Notes: generated by a model not told the origin, from the sequence alone. A stretch of 64,000 nucleotides of DNA from JAPHTQ01 sp050287105 (GCA_050287105.1 JBNKBG010000002.1:1-64000); one strand, 5' to 3'; positions 17,281-25,747 are shown, counted from the stretch's first letter. Numbers and translations are program-made.

Positions 17281-17868
17281 ATGCGCAAATGGATCGTTAG
17301 AGTTCTTCTTGCTCTTCTACTAAGTCCATTTGCGGCATTTGCACTATGGTACGTGTTGTCATTTCAGCCATACACAAGCCAAATTGAAGAATTGGCTAAA
17401 TACGGCAACACTGAAGCTCAGCCAGTAATGACTGACCTACATAAATATGCAGTTGCGGCAGAAACGGAATATGGAATACGTGCTTATGCATCACAACAGG
17501 CATATTGGTACTTGGTATTCAGTAATAAACGCACAAGCACATTGTCATGGCATTTAAATAGTGTCCTGTGGTACGTGGCAAGTTACATCACCTTCGATGA
17601 CAAAGAGATATTTGGCGTTTGGGTGGCGTGCTCAGTTTCACGGTGTGGCAAAGGACTTCCTGAAGCATCAAAGGAATACTACGGAAAGGAAATGTCTCTT
17701 ATGAATCAACATGAACTACTTGGCTTGGTTGCAATGGTTAAAAGCCCGAGCGCATACAAGCCGGGAAGTGAGCGCTCCGAAAAACGAATTGAACACATAC
17801 TTCGAAACATAAAAACTCATAACACGGCGCTCCAGCCGACGTCGGCGCTGACGCGCCTCCTCGGCTGA
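17281..17868 (+). CDS. cassette 1: membrane-anchored GT51-like (transglycosylase-fold) protein, degenerate
   Basis: 195 residues; an N-terminal membrane anchor (about 7-28) is followed by a domain that resembles the second half of a GT51 peptidoglycan glycosyltransferase. DDKEIFGVWVACSVSRCGKG, LPEASKEYYGKEMSL, ELLGLVAMVKSPSAYKP and RIEHILRNI follow the order KxxILExYLN, GxxAASxxYFGK, EAALLAxLPxxPxxY and RxxxIL of MtgA-like enzymes. STLSWHLNS could correspond to GGSTIxQQLxKN. The catalytic SED motif is only partly kept (AETEYG), so activity is doubtful. It starts 15 bp inside the cassette and ends inside attC1. The assignment comes from my alignment by eye. Confidence 0.6.
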   Translation: MRKWIVRVLLALLLSPFAAFALWYVLSFQPYTSQIEELAKYGNTEAQPVMTDLHKYAVAAETEYGIRAYASQQAYWYLVFSNKRTSTLSWHLNSVLWYVASYITFDDKEIFGVWVACSVSRCGKGLPEASKEYYGKEMSLMNQHELLGLVAMVKSPSAYKPGSERSEKRIEHILRNIKTHNTALQPTSALTRLLG

Positions 17869-17882
17869 GCTGGGCGTTAACT
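17816..17882 (+). other. attC site of cassette 1
   Basis: R'' CTCATAAC (17816-17823), L'' around CAGCCGA, L' TCGGCTGAGCTGG, R' GTTAACT (17876-17882). The stem L''/L' is CAGCCGA with TCGGCTG plus an unpaired A, the extrahelical base expected in attC. The crossover is G17876/T17877. Confidence 0.9.
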
Positions 17883-17907
17883 TCGCAGCAATATAGTCAT
17901 CTCTATA

Positions 17908-18612
17908 GTGAACATTATGTTACGTAAATACATCGAAAAGTTCTTGTTTCCAGATTTCTCAAACCGGTTAACTCTTCTAGTTATAGCTTTGGCTGCCGCC
18001 ATATCTGTTACGCCAGACCCCATCAAGATAATTATCTATAACTGGATCATTTCAATGATTGGTATAAACGATAGTGCATCGCTTCCTTTACCAACGCAGG
18101 TGTCTGATAACACTAATTACTGGGTGGGTTTGCTGCTAGCAATATCGGCACTTATACACAACTTGATTTACAAAACAATAACGCTAAGAAATGCAGCCAA
18201 TACACAAAACATAAAGGCTGCTAACATATTTTATTCAGGTAGTGACTCTATGAAGTTGATCAAGCAATTAGAGTCTAATGAACCTTTTGAGGATATTGAA
18301 AACTCAGTATTTCAAATGTTGTGGCAAATGGAAAGGAGTGGGTACTCAGATGAAATATCTCAAATCGATGTTTTGAGGCATGTCCATTCAAAACTAAAAG
18401 AATCTAATAGCAGAAGCCATCTTTCCCTTGAAGAGCGGAGCCAACTTAAATCATCTGTTCTAAGAATCAAGGACAACTATGCTAGCAAAATGAAAACTTT
18501 GCAACCAGACTATGAACCATGTTCCCCTGAAAGAAAAAATCAGTGGTTAGAAAGCAAAGCTCGAGAAGCTAACAAACCAATTCAGCTGACCGCTGACGCG
18601 GCAGCTGATTAA
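17908..18612 (+). CDS. cassette 2: hypothetical membrane protein
   Basis: 234 residues of unknown function. Two hydrophobic segments, about residues 20-52 (LTLLVIALAAAISV... and IIIYNWIISMIG) and 71-88 (YWVGLLLAISALIHNLIY), are followed by a soluble, mostly helical C-terminal half rich in Glu, Lys and Ser. It may thus be a membrane-anchored cytoplasmic domain. The start could also be the ATG three codons downstream (17917). The reading frame ends inside attC2, which is common for cassette genes. I do not recognise a family. Confidence 0.6.
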   Translation: MNIMLRKYIEKFLFPDFSNRLTLLVIALAAAISVTPDPIKIIIYNWIISMIGINDSASLPLPTQVSDNTNYWVGLLLAISALIHNLIYKTITLRNAANTQNIKAANIFYSGSDSMKLIKQLESNEPFEDIENSVFQMLWQMERSGYSDEISQIDVLRHVHSKLKESNSRSHLSLEERSQLKSSVLRIKDNYASKMKTLQPDYEPCSPERKNQWLESKAREANKPIQLTADAAAD

Positions 18613-18622
18613 AACGTTAGCC
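18565..18622 (+). other. attC site of cassette 2
   Basis: Short attC: R'' GAAGCTAAC (18565-18573), R' GTTAGCC (18616-18622), with a palindromic core TTCAGCTG..CCGC/GCGG..CAGCTGA. R'' matches the complement of the cassette start GTTAACTTC with one change. The crossover is G18616/T18617. Confidence 0.88.
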
Positions 18623-18634
18623 GTATAGAGTGAT

Positions 18635-19024
18635 ATGAGAGTTATATCCATCCTATTAGCCATGTTATTAGTCGCGCCCGCATTTGCTGGCAATTTGTCA
18701 ACGAATGATTATTTCGCAACATGGAATTCAGATTGGTGTGCCGTGAAAGGCGAAAACCAAACATTGCAAATAAACGCCGATTCAAAATCAAAATTCGTTC
18801 GTGTTTTCGCTGATGGGAAACAACAAATATATCAGTCGGACAAGATGGAGAAGGTTGATGATCTTCTAATCCTAAAATATATGAGTGAAAAAGGAGATCT
18901 TGTTTATAAGTTAGTTCTGTCTGGGTGGAAGCTTGATGAAGCCAAGAAAATATACGGCACAATGTATATGTACAGAAGTGGGATTCAATTCAATGGTTTG
19001 CCAGTCAGTTTTTCAAATAGATAG
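18635..19024 (+). CDS. cassette 3: small secreted hypothetical protein
   Basis: 129 residues with a clear signal peptide (MRVISILLAMLLVAPAFA, cleavage after residue 18). The mature part reads as alternating beta-strand segments (TLQINADSKSKFVRVFAD, KQQIYQSDKMEKV, LILKYMSEKGDLVYKLVLSG, KKIYGTMYMYR) and has a single Cys. It may be a small periplasmic beta-rich protein. No family is recognised. The stop codon directly precedes the R'' box of attC3. Confidence 0.65.
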   Translation: MRVISILLAMLLVAPAFAGNLSTNDYFATWNSDWCAVKGENQTLQINADSKSKFVRVFADGKQQIYQSDKMEKVDDLLILKYMSEKGDLVYKLVLSGWKLDEAKKIYGTMYMYRSGIQFNGLPVSFSNR

Positions 19025-19099
19025 TACGGCTAACACGTCGCCCCAGCCGACGTCAGGCCGCGGTGTGCGGCCATCCTCGGCTGAGCTTGGTCGTTATGT
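19025..19099 (+). other. attC site of cassette 3
   Basis: R'' TACGGCTAAC (19025-19034) is the exact complement of the cassette start GTTAGCCGTA. L'' CAGCCGA and L' TCGGCTGAG match those of attC1, and R' is GTTATGT (19093-19099). The crossover is G19093/T19094. Confidence 0.92.
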
Positions 19100-19115
19100 T
19101 TCAAGAGGAAAGTAG

Positions 19116-19712
19116 ATGCTAAAGAAATTCTTTCATGGACTCGTATTTGGTGCAGGGTTTGGTATTGCATTTGTGTGGATTTGGTTTGTAGGTATGACTT
19201 ACCTTCTGCCGAAAGCATTTGAAACAGCTCAAAAGGACCCTGAATTCACGAATCCACAAACCGCAGAAATAGCTAAACCAGATCCTACCGTATCAATTCC
19301 CTCGTCAAAAGAGTTTAGTTTTTTCAAACACTCCGAAAATCGAATGAAAATACCCGAAAATGGGGGCATATTATCTATGTCGCCTATTTCGACACCGGTA
19401 GGCTCTAAACGACCAAGCACATATCAATTGTGGCTTACGCATTCTGAATTGTGGCAAATAAGGACTATCGAAGAAGGCACCGAGATAGAGAAGCTTCCTT
19501 ACCCAGATGGTGCATCGGTCAAAACTCTTGATTCACTAATGCATAAAAATTTAGGTATGGCATCAAGGCAGAGCACAATGACTATATCTAAAACAGAGAT
19601 AAACAATATTAAATCCAGTGGCGAGTCATGGAGAGACGATACACTCAATGGAAAGCTACAGATAACGGTAGAGGGAGTGATTTTCATTCTTCCAAATCCA
19701 TATGAAACATAA
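19116..19712 (+). CDS. cassette 4: hypothetical single-span membrane protein
   Basis: 198 residues with an N-terminal hydrophobic segment (about 7-32, LVFGAGFGIAFVWIWFVGMTYLL) and an otherwise soluble domain, likely periplasmic. The motif YQLWLTHSELWQIRTIEEGTEIEKL lies mid-protein and GKLQITVEGVIFILPNP closes it. AAGAGGAAA lies a few bases upstream of the ATG. The function is unknown. The gene ends inside attC4. Confidence 0.6.
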   Translation: MLKKFFHGLVFGAGFGIAFVWIWFVGMTYLLPKAFETAQKDPEFTNPQTAEIAKPDPTVSIPSSKEFSFFKHSENRMKIPENGGILSMSPISTPVGSKRPSTYQLWLTHSELWQIRTIEEGTEIEKLPYPDGASVKTLDSLMHKNLGMASRQSTMTISKTEINNIKSSGESWRDDTLNGKLQITVEGVIFILPNPYET

Positions 19713-19784
19713 CAATCACATTAAATTCGCTCCCTTCGGTCGCCGGACGCTCGCAAGCTCGCGCCGTTTATGTGGGCGTTATGT
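19704..19784 (+). other. attC site of cassette 4 (array end)
   Basis: R'' GAAACATAAC (19704-19713) is the exact complement of the cassette start GTTATGTTTC. The central stem-loop includes CTCCCTTCGGTCGCCGGACG, and R' is GTTATGT (19778-19784). No further attC with a matching R'' (CTCACATAAC) was found downstream, so this closes the array in this window. Confidence 0.9.
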
Positions 19785-19947
19785 GAGATAAGGCATGGAT
19801 AGCAAAGTTGCAATAAAGAGGGCTATTAACTGAACAGAAATGGGGACGGAGGGATTAAATATTGAGCAATAACAAAAGTTGGCTAAAAATTTAATCACTT
19901 CGCCACCTTTTTCGATCCCACATTTATACACATCTTTACCCTTGATT
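19785..19947. other. non-coding flank after the integron
   Basis: 163 bp without a gene. It contains ATGGGGACGGAGGGATTAAA near 19840, a phrase that looks like a piece of a dispersed repeat, but no second copy occurs in this window. Otherwise I see nothing. Confidence 0.3.
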
Positions 19948-20853
19948 TTATCCTTCTGTACGCAGGCGATTGACCAGCAGATCGTCTTCTAGGATTTGAT
20001 CTTTCATTTGGCTTAGCTCACTCACGTCCCAGTTGCTGCTTAAATATCGACCTTTAGCCCAGTCAGCCTTACCTGAGCAAAGCCATACAATGAATCCTGC
20101 AGCCAGCTCTGGCTCATCCACGAGGAATTGGTGCATCTCTTCAGGCATGTTCTTACCCAGTGTTGTCGGCACGCCGCCTGGATGAATGGCAAAGCATTTA
20201 ATCCCGTCCTCGCCATGATCAACGTCGATGAACTCGCAGAGACGATTGATGACATGCTTGGATGCCTGATAGTCCGACGCACCAGGCATTAGTAATTGTG
20301 CACCTACCGATGAAAGCAGGATCAAATGACCGCCTGATGCACCCTTCGCGGCGTGTTTGCGTGCGGATTCGATCAAATAGGGCAGGGCATAGCGGACAAC
20401 CAGATACGTGCCCTTTACATTAACCTCCCATGAATACCACCAACTGGCGACATCGGATTCGCCAATCCTGATCCAGTTATCGAGATAACCTGCATTGGTA
20501 TCTGCGACGTCGATGCCGCCAAATTTGGCCACACAATCGTCCACCGCCGCTTTTACCTGCTCGGCATCGGTTACATCACAAGCCATGTACGCACAACGTG
20601 TCTCTGGATTGGCTTCGCTGATTTTCGCCCTGGTTTCTTCGAGCGCCGCTTCTGATCTTGCGGTGATATAGATCGCGTCGGCACCAGCCTGAGCAAAGGC
20701 AATCGCGGTGGCCTGACCAATACCCCGCGACGCACCTGAGATGAATATGGTCTTACCTGCCGCGCTACCCTTCAAAGTACTCCTGGGATCGATGTCGGCA
20801 TATTGAGTGTGATGGCTTTTGAGGTCCAGAAATTGAGTGTCAATGGAAGACAT
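19948..20853 (-). CDS. short-chain dehydrogenase/reductase family oxidoreductase
   Basis: NAD(P)-dependent oxidoreductase of the classical SDR family, 301 residues from the ATG at 20853. The cofactor motif SGASRGIG is at residues 39-46, NAG at 120-122 and a Ser pair at 181-182; the catalytic Tyr195-x-x-x-Lys199 lies in SDYQASKHVI. An N-terminal stretch of about 30 residues precedes the Rossmann fold. The frame is open further upstream, but this would run into the divergent regulator, and SDRs rarely carry such an extension. It is divergent from an AraC-family gene, which probably controls it. The substrate is unknown. Confidence 0.88.
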   Translation of the reverse strand: MSSIDTQFLDLKSHHTQYADIDPRSTLKGSAAGKTIFISGASRGIGQATAIAFAQAGADAIYITARSEAALEETRAKISEANPETRCAYMACDVTDAEQVKAAVDDCVAKFGGIDVADTNAGYLDNWIRIGESDVASWWYSWEVNVKGTYLVVRYALPYLIESARKHAAKGASGGHLILLSSVGAQLLMPGASDYQASKHVINRLCEFIDVDHGEDGIKCFAIHPGGVPTTLGKNMPEEMHQFLVDEPELAAGFIVWLCSGKADWAKGRYLSSNWDVSELSQMKDQILEDDLLVNRLRTEG

Positions 20854-21019
20854 GGGCTTTTTCTCTGTTTGTCTGTGAAAGTTTAAATAATCATAGGTTC
20901 TGAATTGATTTGCCGCCTGCCAATTTTTCCAGGAGTGCTGCCTAATTATCCGGAGTTTTGGATAAATAGTGGATCGCAGAATAACTTTAATATACTTTCT
21001 GGAGAAGGAGTGCCGCATA

Positions 21020-21892
21020 ATGCCGATTTCTGCCCTGACCAAGCAAGCAACCAATTTCCTGGTAAAACACCGAGATGAACCGCAGTGCGGTGTAACTCCA
21101 ATGCCTGGTTTAACCTTGTTTCGTAGTTATAGAACGACGGCTCTTGAGGCCACGATTTACGATCCTGTCATCTGCCTGATACTACGTGGCGAGAAAGAAA
21201 CAACTATAGGTGAAAGAACCATCAGATTTGGCGCTGGCGAGTCCCTGATTGTCAGCCACAGCCTTCCTGTCGTTTCGAGAATCACACAAGCCAGTCCAAA
21301 GGCGCCTTACCTCGCGCTGATATTGTCGATTGATCTCGGTCTGCTTCGAACCTTGTATCATGAAATGGATGAACTGCCCGATAGCAGTCGGCAAGCAACA
21401 GCGATGAATGCCGAGCAAACCGGAGAGGACATTATTGATGCACTCTCCCGATATTTAGCTCTGTCTGAAAGTACTGTAGAAATGAAGGTAATGGGGCCGC
21501 TGGTGTTAAAAGAGATTCATTTTCGCTTGTTGATGGCGCCACACGGTAGCATGCTGCGCCAACTGCTTGGACACGAGAGTTACGCAAGCCAGATTAACAA
21601 GGCAATCACACACCTCAGAACCCACTTCAGAAAGCCGCTTTCTATTAGTGACATGGCGAAAACCATTGGTATGAGCGAGTCATCGTTTTATGAGCGCTTT
21701 AAAAAGGTGACTGAGACTACCCCATTGCAATACCAGAAGGATATGCGACTTATCGAGGCTCAACGTTTGTTACGTAGCGAACGACTGCCTGTTTCCTCAG
21801 TTGCCTTTGAAGTGGGCTATGAAAGCCCAACCCAATTCAGCCGCGAATATTCGCGCAAATTTGGTATGCCACCCAGTGCAGAGCTGTCATGA
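21020..21892 (+). CDS. AraC-family transcriptional regulator
   Basis: 290 residues. The N-terminal AraC_N-type cupin part (about 15-165) reads LTLFRSYRTTALEATIYDPVICLILRG and GAGESLIVSHSLPVVSRI. The C-terminal double helix-turn-helix (about 190-290) has SISDMAKTIGMSESSFYERFKKV and VSSVAFEVGYESPTQFSREYSRKFG. GGAGAAGGAG lies nine bases before the ATG at 21020 and fixes the start. This type often sits divergent from, and activates, an oxidoreductase gene, here the SDR. The 166-bp space between the two genes should hold the operator. Confidence 0.9.
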   Translation: MPISALTKQATNFLVKHRDEPQCGVTPMPGLTLFRSYRTTALEATIYDPVICLILRGEKETTIGERTIRFGAGESLIVSHSLPVVSRITQASPKAPYLALILSIDLGLLRTLYHEMDELPDSSRQATAMNAEQTGEDIIDALSRYLALSESTVEMKVMGPLVLKEIHFRLLMAPHGSMLRQLLGHESYASQINKAITHLRTHFRKPLSISDMAKTIGMSESSFYERFKKVTETTPLQYQKDMRLIEAQRLLRSERLPVSSVAFEVGYESPTQFSREYSRKFGMPPSAELS

Positions 21893-22026
21893 CCATGCTC
21901 TGCGCTAAGTTTTATAAATCTGGAATTATTTGCGCAGTAAGTTATTCTTAGAGCGAAGAAACCATTACGTCATAATATTAATAACAATAACTAGACACCT
22001 CTACTTCATAAAAGTCAGCCAGTACC

Positions 22027-22410
22027 ATGGACGAAGACCAGGTTGCAGAACTACTCAAGCGGTACGTTGAAGGCCTCTTCCCCAAGAGCTGCCCCAATTG
22101 TCAGCGCCAGTACAAAACACTTCATGAGTATTTATTGGTTACAACGCCCGTTGGAAAACCGATTTCTTATGATGCTGAACTGGGGAACAGAGACCCTGAT
22201 AAGTTGTTTGGCTCTATTGCCAGCGCCAATTGTCCCTGTGGTTCAACCCTGTCAATCAGCTCAGAGCAGATGGAGCACAGCCAGCGATTGGCAATATTAG
22301 ACTGGCTCTTTCATGAGACTGTTGAACAGGGAATAACCGCAACAGAGCTTTTGGACAGAATACGAATCAAAGCGACTCAGCTTGTGCTGGAAGAGGGCGA
22401 AAGAAAGTAG
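22027..22410 (+). CDS. hypothetical protein with a CPNC/CPCG zinc-ribbon-like motif
   Basis: 127 residues, cytoplasmic. Two cysteine pairs, CPNC (residues 19-22) and CPCG (residues 75-78), could form a zinc ribbon around a beta-rich insert (TLHEYLLVTTPVGKPIS). The C-terminal third is helical and acidic. No family is recognised. It stands alone between the AraC gene and purT. The ribosome site is weak. Confidence 0.6.
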   Translation: MDEDQVAELLKRYVEGLFPKSCPNCQRQYKTLHEYLLVTTPVGKPISYDAELGNRDPDKLFGSIASANCPCGSTLSISSEQMEHSQRLAILDWLFHETVEQGITATELLDRIRIKATQLVLEEGERK

Positions 22411-22544
22411 TCTGACTTGTCACAACCCCATTACCTCTACCCTAATTGAATACCCCGCACTAGCCCTGCCGCACCCTACTCTGCATTGCTATCGCCTCTC
22501 TTTTACGCGATCATTTCACCTTCATTTTTTTGCAGGACTTCTCC

Positions 22545-23726
22545 ATGACAACCATCGGCACCCCTTTCTCATCTTCTGCTACGAAAATCCTCTTTTGCGG
22601 TTCCGGGGAACTGGGCAAGGAGGTTGTTATTGAGTTACAGCGCTATGGCTGTGAAGTGATTGCCTGTGATCGCTATGAGAATGCCCCCGCCATGCAGGTG
22701 GCTGATCGCTCCTATACCTTCTCCATGCTCGATGGAGATGAACTGCGACGGGTGATTGAGCTGGAGAAGCCTGACTACATCGTGCCGGAGATTGAGGCCA
22801 TTTCCACCGACACGCTGGTGGCGCTTGAGTCTGAAGGATTTAATGTCATCCCCACAGCGAATGCCGCACGCCTGACCATGAACCGCGAGGGTATCCGTCG
22901 CCTGGCAGCTGAAGAGCTGGGCATCCCCACCTCTAATTATCAGTTTGTCGATAACCAGCAGGACTTTACCAGGGCTGTTAATGAGATTGGTCTTCCCTGT
23001 GTGGTGAAACCCATCATGAGCTCCTCGGGCAAGGGACAGAGCACGATAAAGAGTGAAGCGGATATCGAGGCCAGCTGGCTCTACGCACAGGAGGGTGGCC
23101 GTGCTGGCGCCGGGCGCGTGATTGTTGAGGGCTTTGTCGATTTTGATTATGAGATCACCCTGCTAACCATTCGCCACATTAATGGCACCAGTTTTTGTCT
23201 GCCGATTGGGCATCGTCAGGAGGATGGGGATTATCAGGAGTCGTGGCAACCACAGGCGATGAGTGAGATCGCTCTGGCTCGTGCCAAAGCGATCGCAGAG
23301 AAGGTGACTGCCGCCCTGGGTGGGCGTGGCATTTTCGGTGTTGAGCTGTTTATTAAGGGTGACGATGTCATCTTTAGCGAAGTATCACCGCGCCCGCACG
23401 ATACCGGCATGGTGACCATGATCTCTCAGGATCTATCGCAGTTCGCACTGCATGCCCGTGCCATTCTTGGGCTACCTATTCCTGAGATTCGGCAGCACGG
23501 CCCTTCTGCCTCGGCTGTTATTCTGGTTGAGGGAGAATCTAATAACGTTCGCTTTAGCAACCTCGAAGCAGCACTGCAGGAGCCCGACACGCAACTGCGT
23601 CTGTTTGGCAAACCTGAAGTTAAAGGGAAGCGTCGCATGGGTGTTGCTCTGGCACGTGGAGCGGATATCGAAGATGCCCGGCAGAAGGCGTTGAAGGCGG
23701 CGTCTGCAGTTACTGTTCAGCTGTAA
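22545..23726 (+). CDS. purT: formate-dependent phosphoribosylglycinamide formyltransferase PurT
   Basis: ATP-grasp enzyme that makes formyl-GAR from formate, ATP and GAR in purine synthesis. The N-terminal domain has FCGSGELGKEVVIELQRYG and VPEIEAISTDTLVALE. The ATP-grasp domain has PCVVKPIMSSSGKGQSTI and GGRGIFGVELFIKGDDVIFSEVSPRPHDTGMVT with metal-ligating Glu residues. GKRRMGVALARG is near the C terminus. The ATG at 22545 follows AGGA by eight bases and gives 393 residues, the normal size; an in-frame TTG five codons earlier is less likely. Confidence 0.96.
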   Translation: MTTIGTPFSSSATKILFCGSGELGKEVVIELQRYGCEVIACDRYENAPAMQVADRSYTFSMLDGDELRRVIELEKPDYIVPEIEAISTDTLVALESEGFNVIPTANAARLTMNREGIRRLAAEELGIPTSNYQFVDNQQDFTRAVNEIGLPCVVKPIMSSSGKGQSTIKSEADIEASWLYAQEGGRAGAGRVIVEGFVDFDYEITLLTIRHINGTSFCLPIGHRQEDGDYQESWQPQAMSEIALARAKAIAEKVTAALGGRGIFGVELFIKGDDVIFSEVSPRPHDTGMVTMISQDLSQFALHARAILGLPIPEIRQHGPSASAVILVEGESNNVRFSNLEAALQEPDTQLRLFGKPEVKGKRRMGVALARGADIEDARQKALKAASAVTVQL

Positions 23727-23836
23727 TGTGGATCGAACAGGACAAAACAGCAGACCACTACTTTTGCGACTGCAATGCTGCCTGAGTGATTTCCCGAAGT
23801 AACGCTTCCTCTCTGCATAATCCAGCCGGAACTGAA

Positions 23837-25102
23837 TCAACTCCCAACGCTGACAAACTCACCAACCATTGCCTGCGCAATAAGCTGCACAGGATGCCGC
23901 AACGGAATCTCGATCTCCGCCTGCACCAATCCCTCCCGGAGATGCATGGCGCAACCCAGATTGGAGCTGATGACCATATCGGCGTTCATCGCTCTGATCT
24001 CCTCGACCATATCATCGCGCAGGGCATCGGCCATCTGCGCTTGAGTCAGCATCTGACTGCCACCAGCACCGCAACAACGCGGCTCACCCGATAGCGGCAC
24101 AATCTCCAGCCCCGGGATCTTCTGCAACAGTTCGAAGACGGCCTCTTCCTGTTCCCCATTTTGTCGCAGGGTGCAGGGGGTATGCAGCGCCACCTTGAGG
24201 GGCAGGTATTTGAACGCCACCCTGCGCGACCTCAGGAGGTTGGCAAGGTAGTGGCTGACGTCCAGCACCGGCGTTTTCAGCTCTTCGCCATCAAGCCACT
24301 CACCGTACGTCTTGAGACCAGCGCCACAACCGCTACTGGTGGTGACAATGGCATCGACCGGATCGCGCGAAAATGCCTCAATGTTTCTGCGCGCCAGCCT
24401 GTCGGCGGTTTCCCGTTCACCACTGTGTCGGTGCAGTGCACCACAACAACCCTGTCCCTTTGGCAGTGTCACCTCAAGAGTGAGGGCATTGAAGACGTCG
24501 ATGGTCGCCTGTTGTACCTCCTGCTCCATCACCGAACTAAAACAGCCGGTAAAGAGGGCAACACGCTGCACGGCTTCTGACTGGTTAATTCGATTTCGCA
24601 GGCGGCCAGGAAAGGTGACACGGCCCAGTAACGCGTTGGCCCGTTGCAGGCCCGCAAAACTCATCAGGCCCAGCTTCGCCAGAAGGCTACGCACGCCGAT
24701 CACCTGTGCCAGATAGCTGGCCCGGATCAGGGATTTCAGCAGCGAACGCTTCTCAGCCAGTAACAACATCATGCGAGTCATCGCCGCTAACGGACGCTGT
24801 TCGCGCAGACGCGCCAGGGACTCATCCAGCATATTGCCGTAGCTGACTTTTGCAGGGCAGATCACCTCGCAGCTGTAGCAACCAAGGCAGCTCTCCAGCT
24901 TCTCCAGCGCCAACCCTTCGCTTTCACCACGCTCCAGTGCGCGCATCATTCGGATGCGCCCCATCGGTGACTGCTCGATGTCTTCGCTTTTAACGAAGGT
25001 CGGACAGACGGAGAGACAGATGCTGCACTGGGTGCAACCGTCGGGCGGCGTTTGCGGAGCAAAGCCCGCAAAGGAACTGTTCATTTCAAAACCAAAGGAC
25101 AT
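23837..25102 (-). CDS. (Fe-S)-binding protein, glycolate oxidase iron-sulfur subunit (GlcF-like)
   Basis: Electron-transfer subunit with two 4Fe-4S ferredoxin motifs, CTQCSICLSVCP and CLGCYSCEVICP, in the first 90 residues. Two CCG domains follow: GCCGALHRHSG near residue 235 and CCGAGGSQMLTQ near residue 350. This order fits GlcF/LutA-type proteins, which serve flavin-dependent oxidation of glycolate, lactate or similar 2-hydroxyacids. GlcD/GlcE-like partners are not adjacent, so the dehydrogenase must be elsewhere. Two ATG codons (25102 and 25084) are possible starts and neither has a good ribosome site; the more upstream one is given. Confidence 0.85.
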   Translation of the reverse strand: MSFGFEMNSSFAGFAPQTPPDGCTQCSICLSVCPTFVKSEDIEQSPMGRIRMMRALERGESEGLALEKLESCLGCYSCEVICPAKVSYGNMLDESLARLREQRPLAAMTRMMLLLAEKRSLLKSLIRASYLAQVIGVRSLLAKLGLMSFAGLQRANALLGRVTFPGRLRNRINQSEAVQRVALFTGCFSSVMEQEVQQATIDVFNALTLEVTLPKGQGCCGALHRHSGERETADRLARRNIEAFSRDPVDAIVTTSSGCGAGLKTYGEWLDGEELKTPVLDVSHYLANLLRSRRVAFKYLPLKVALHTPCTLRQNGEQEEAVFELLQKIPGLEIVPLSGEPRCCGAGGSQMLTQAQMADALRDDMVEEIRAMNADMVISSNLGCAMHLREGLVQAEIEIPLRHPVQLIAQAMVGEFVSVGS

Positions 25103-25315
25103 GAACGACACAACCTGTATGAGAGTTATTGCTGAGTAAGTGCAAGGGGTGTGCCAGGGGTTGGAATGTCCGCTTTTCAATGGGTTATAGATTTGGCGGT
25201 GCTGCGTTGTGGTGCGCTTTGTGGGCTTTACGACAGATCCTCCTGCACGTAATGCGCTTGATATCACTCCGCTTCATACCCACCCCTTTATCACCTCCAC
25301 CTCATCAGGACTCCC

Positions 25316-25747
25316 ATGCGACTCTGGTCCATCCATCCCAAATACCTGGATAGCAAAGGCCTGGTAGCTCTCTGGCGAGAGGGGTTGCTGGCGCAGAAGG
25401 TCTTACGCGGTGAGACCAGGGGATACCGCCATCACCCACAGCTGCTTCGCTTTAAGCAGACGCCGAACCCGCTGGGTGCCATTGCCTCCTATCTACGCAG
25501 CGTGGTCGATGAAGCAGAGAGAAGGGGTTATCACTTTGAGCGCAGGAAGATTGCGCGCAACCACTACCGCGACAGCCTGCCCGTCAGCAGCGGCCAACTC
25601 CGCTACGAGTTTGAGCATCTGCAACGCAAACTGACACAACGCGATCCTGATCGCCTTGCTCTTCTACTCAGGGAAAAGACCATCAATGCCCACCCCTCAT
25701 TTCAGCGTGTGCGGGGCAAGGTGGCGGATTGGGAAGTGCTCAGTTGA
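25316..25747 (+). CDS. pyrimidine dimer DNA glycosylase/endonuclease V-like protein
   Basis: 143 residues. The N terminus MRLWSIHPKYLDSKGLVALWREGLLAQ, followed by HHPQLLRFKQ and YLRSVVDEAERRGYHFE, is characteristic of the PF03013 family, related to T4 endonuclease V, which starts repair at UV-induced cyclobutane dimers. The C-terminal part includes LPVSSGQLRYEFEHLQRKL. Its end overlaps the converging SLC13 gene by eight bases. It seems complete. Confidence 0.88.
   Translation: MRLWSIHPKYLDSKGLVALWREGLLAQKVLRGETRGYRHHPQLLRFKQTPNPLGAIASYLRSVVDEAERRGYHFERRKIARNHYRDSLPVSSGQLRYEFEHLQRKLTQRDPDRLALLLREKTINAHPSFQRVRGKVADWEVLS

Larger units (their letters stand above)
16160..19784. mobile_element. 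chromosomal integron with four gene cassettes
   Basis: An IntI-type integrase on the minus strand is followed, beyond its start codon, by an attI region and four consecutive plus-strand cassettes: 17266-17876, 17877-18616, 18617-19093 and 19094-19778. Each cassette begins with TTAnnn after a G and ends in an attC site whose R'' box is the reverse complement of that cassette's own start: GTTATGAG/CTCATAAC, GTTAACTTC/GAAGCTAAC (one mismatch), GTTAGCCGTA/TACGGCTAAC and GTTATGTTTC/GAAACATAAC. This internal consistency fixes the boundaries to the base. The cassettes look clearly richer in A/T than flanking genes. No transposon or resistance gene is linked, so this looks like a small sedentary integron. 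Confidence 0.93.

Noticed and set aside
22480..22530. Possible PurR box upstream of purT
   Set aside because: ACGCGATCATTTCACC matches only about 9 of 16 consensus positions.
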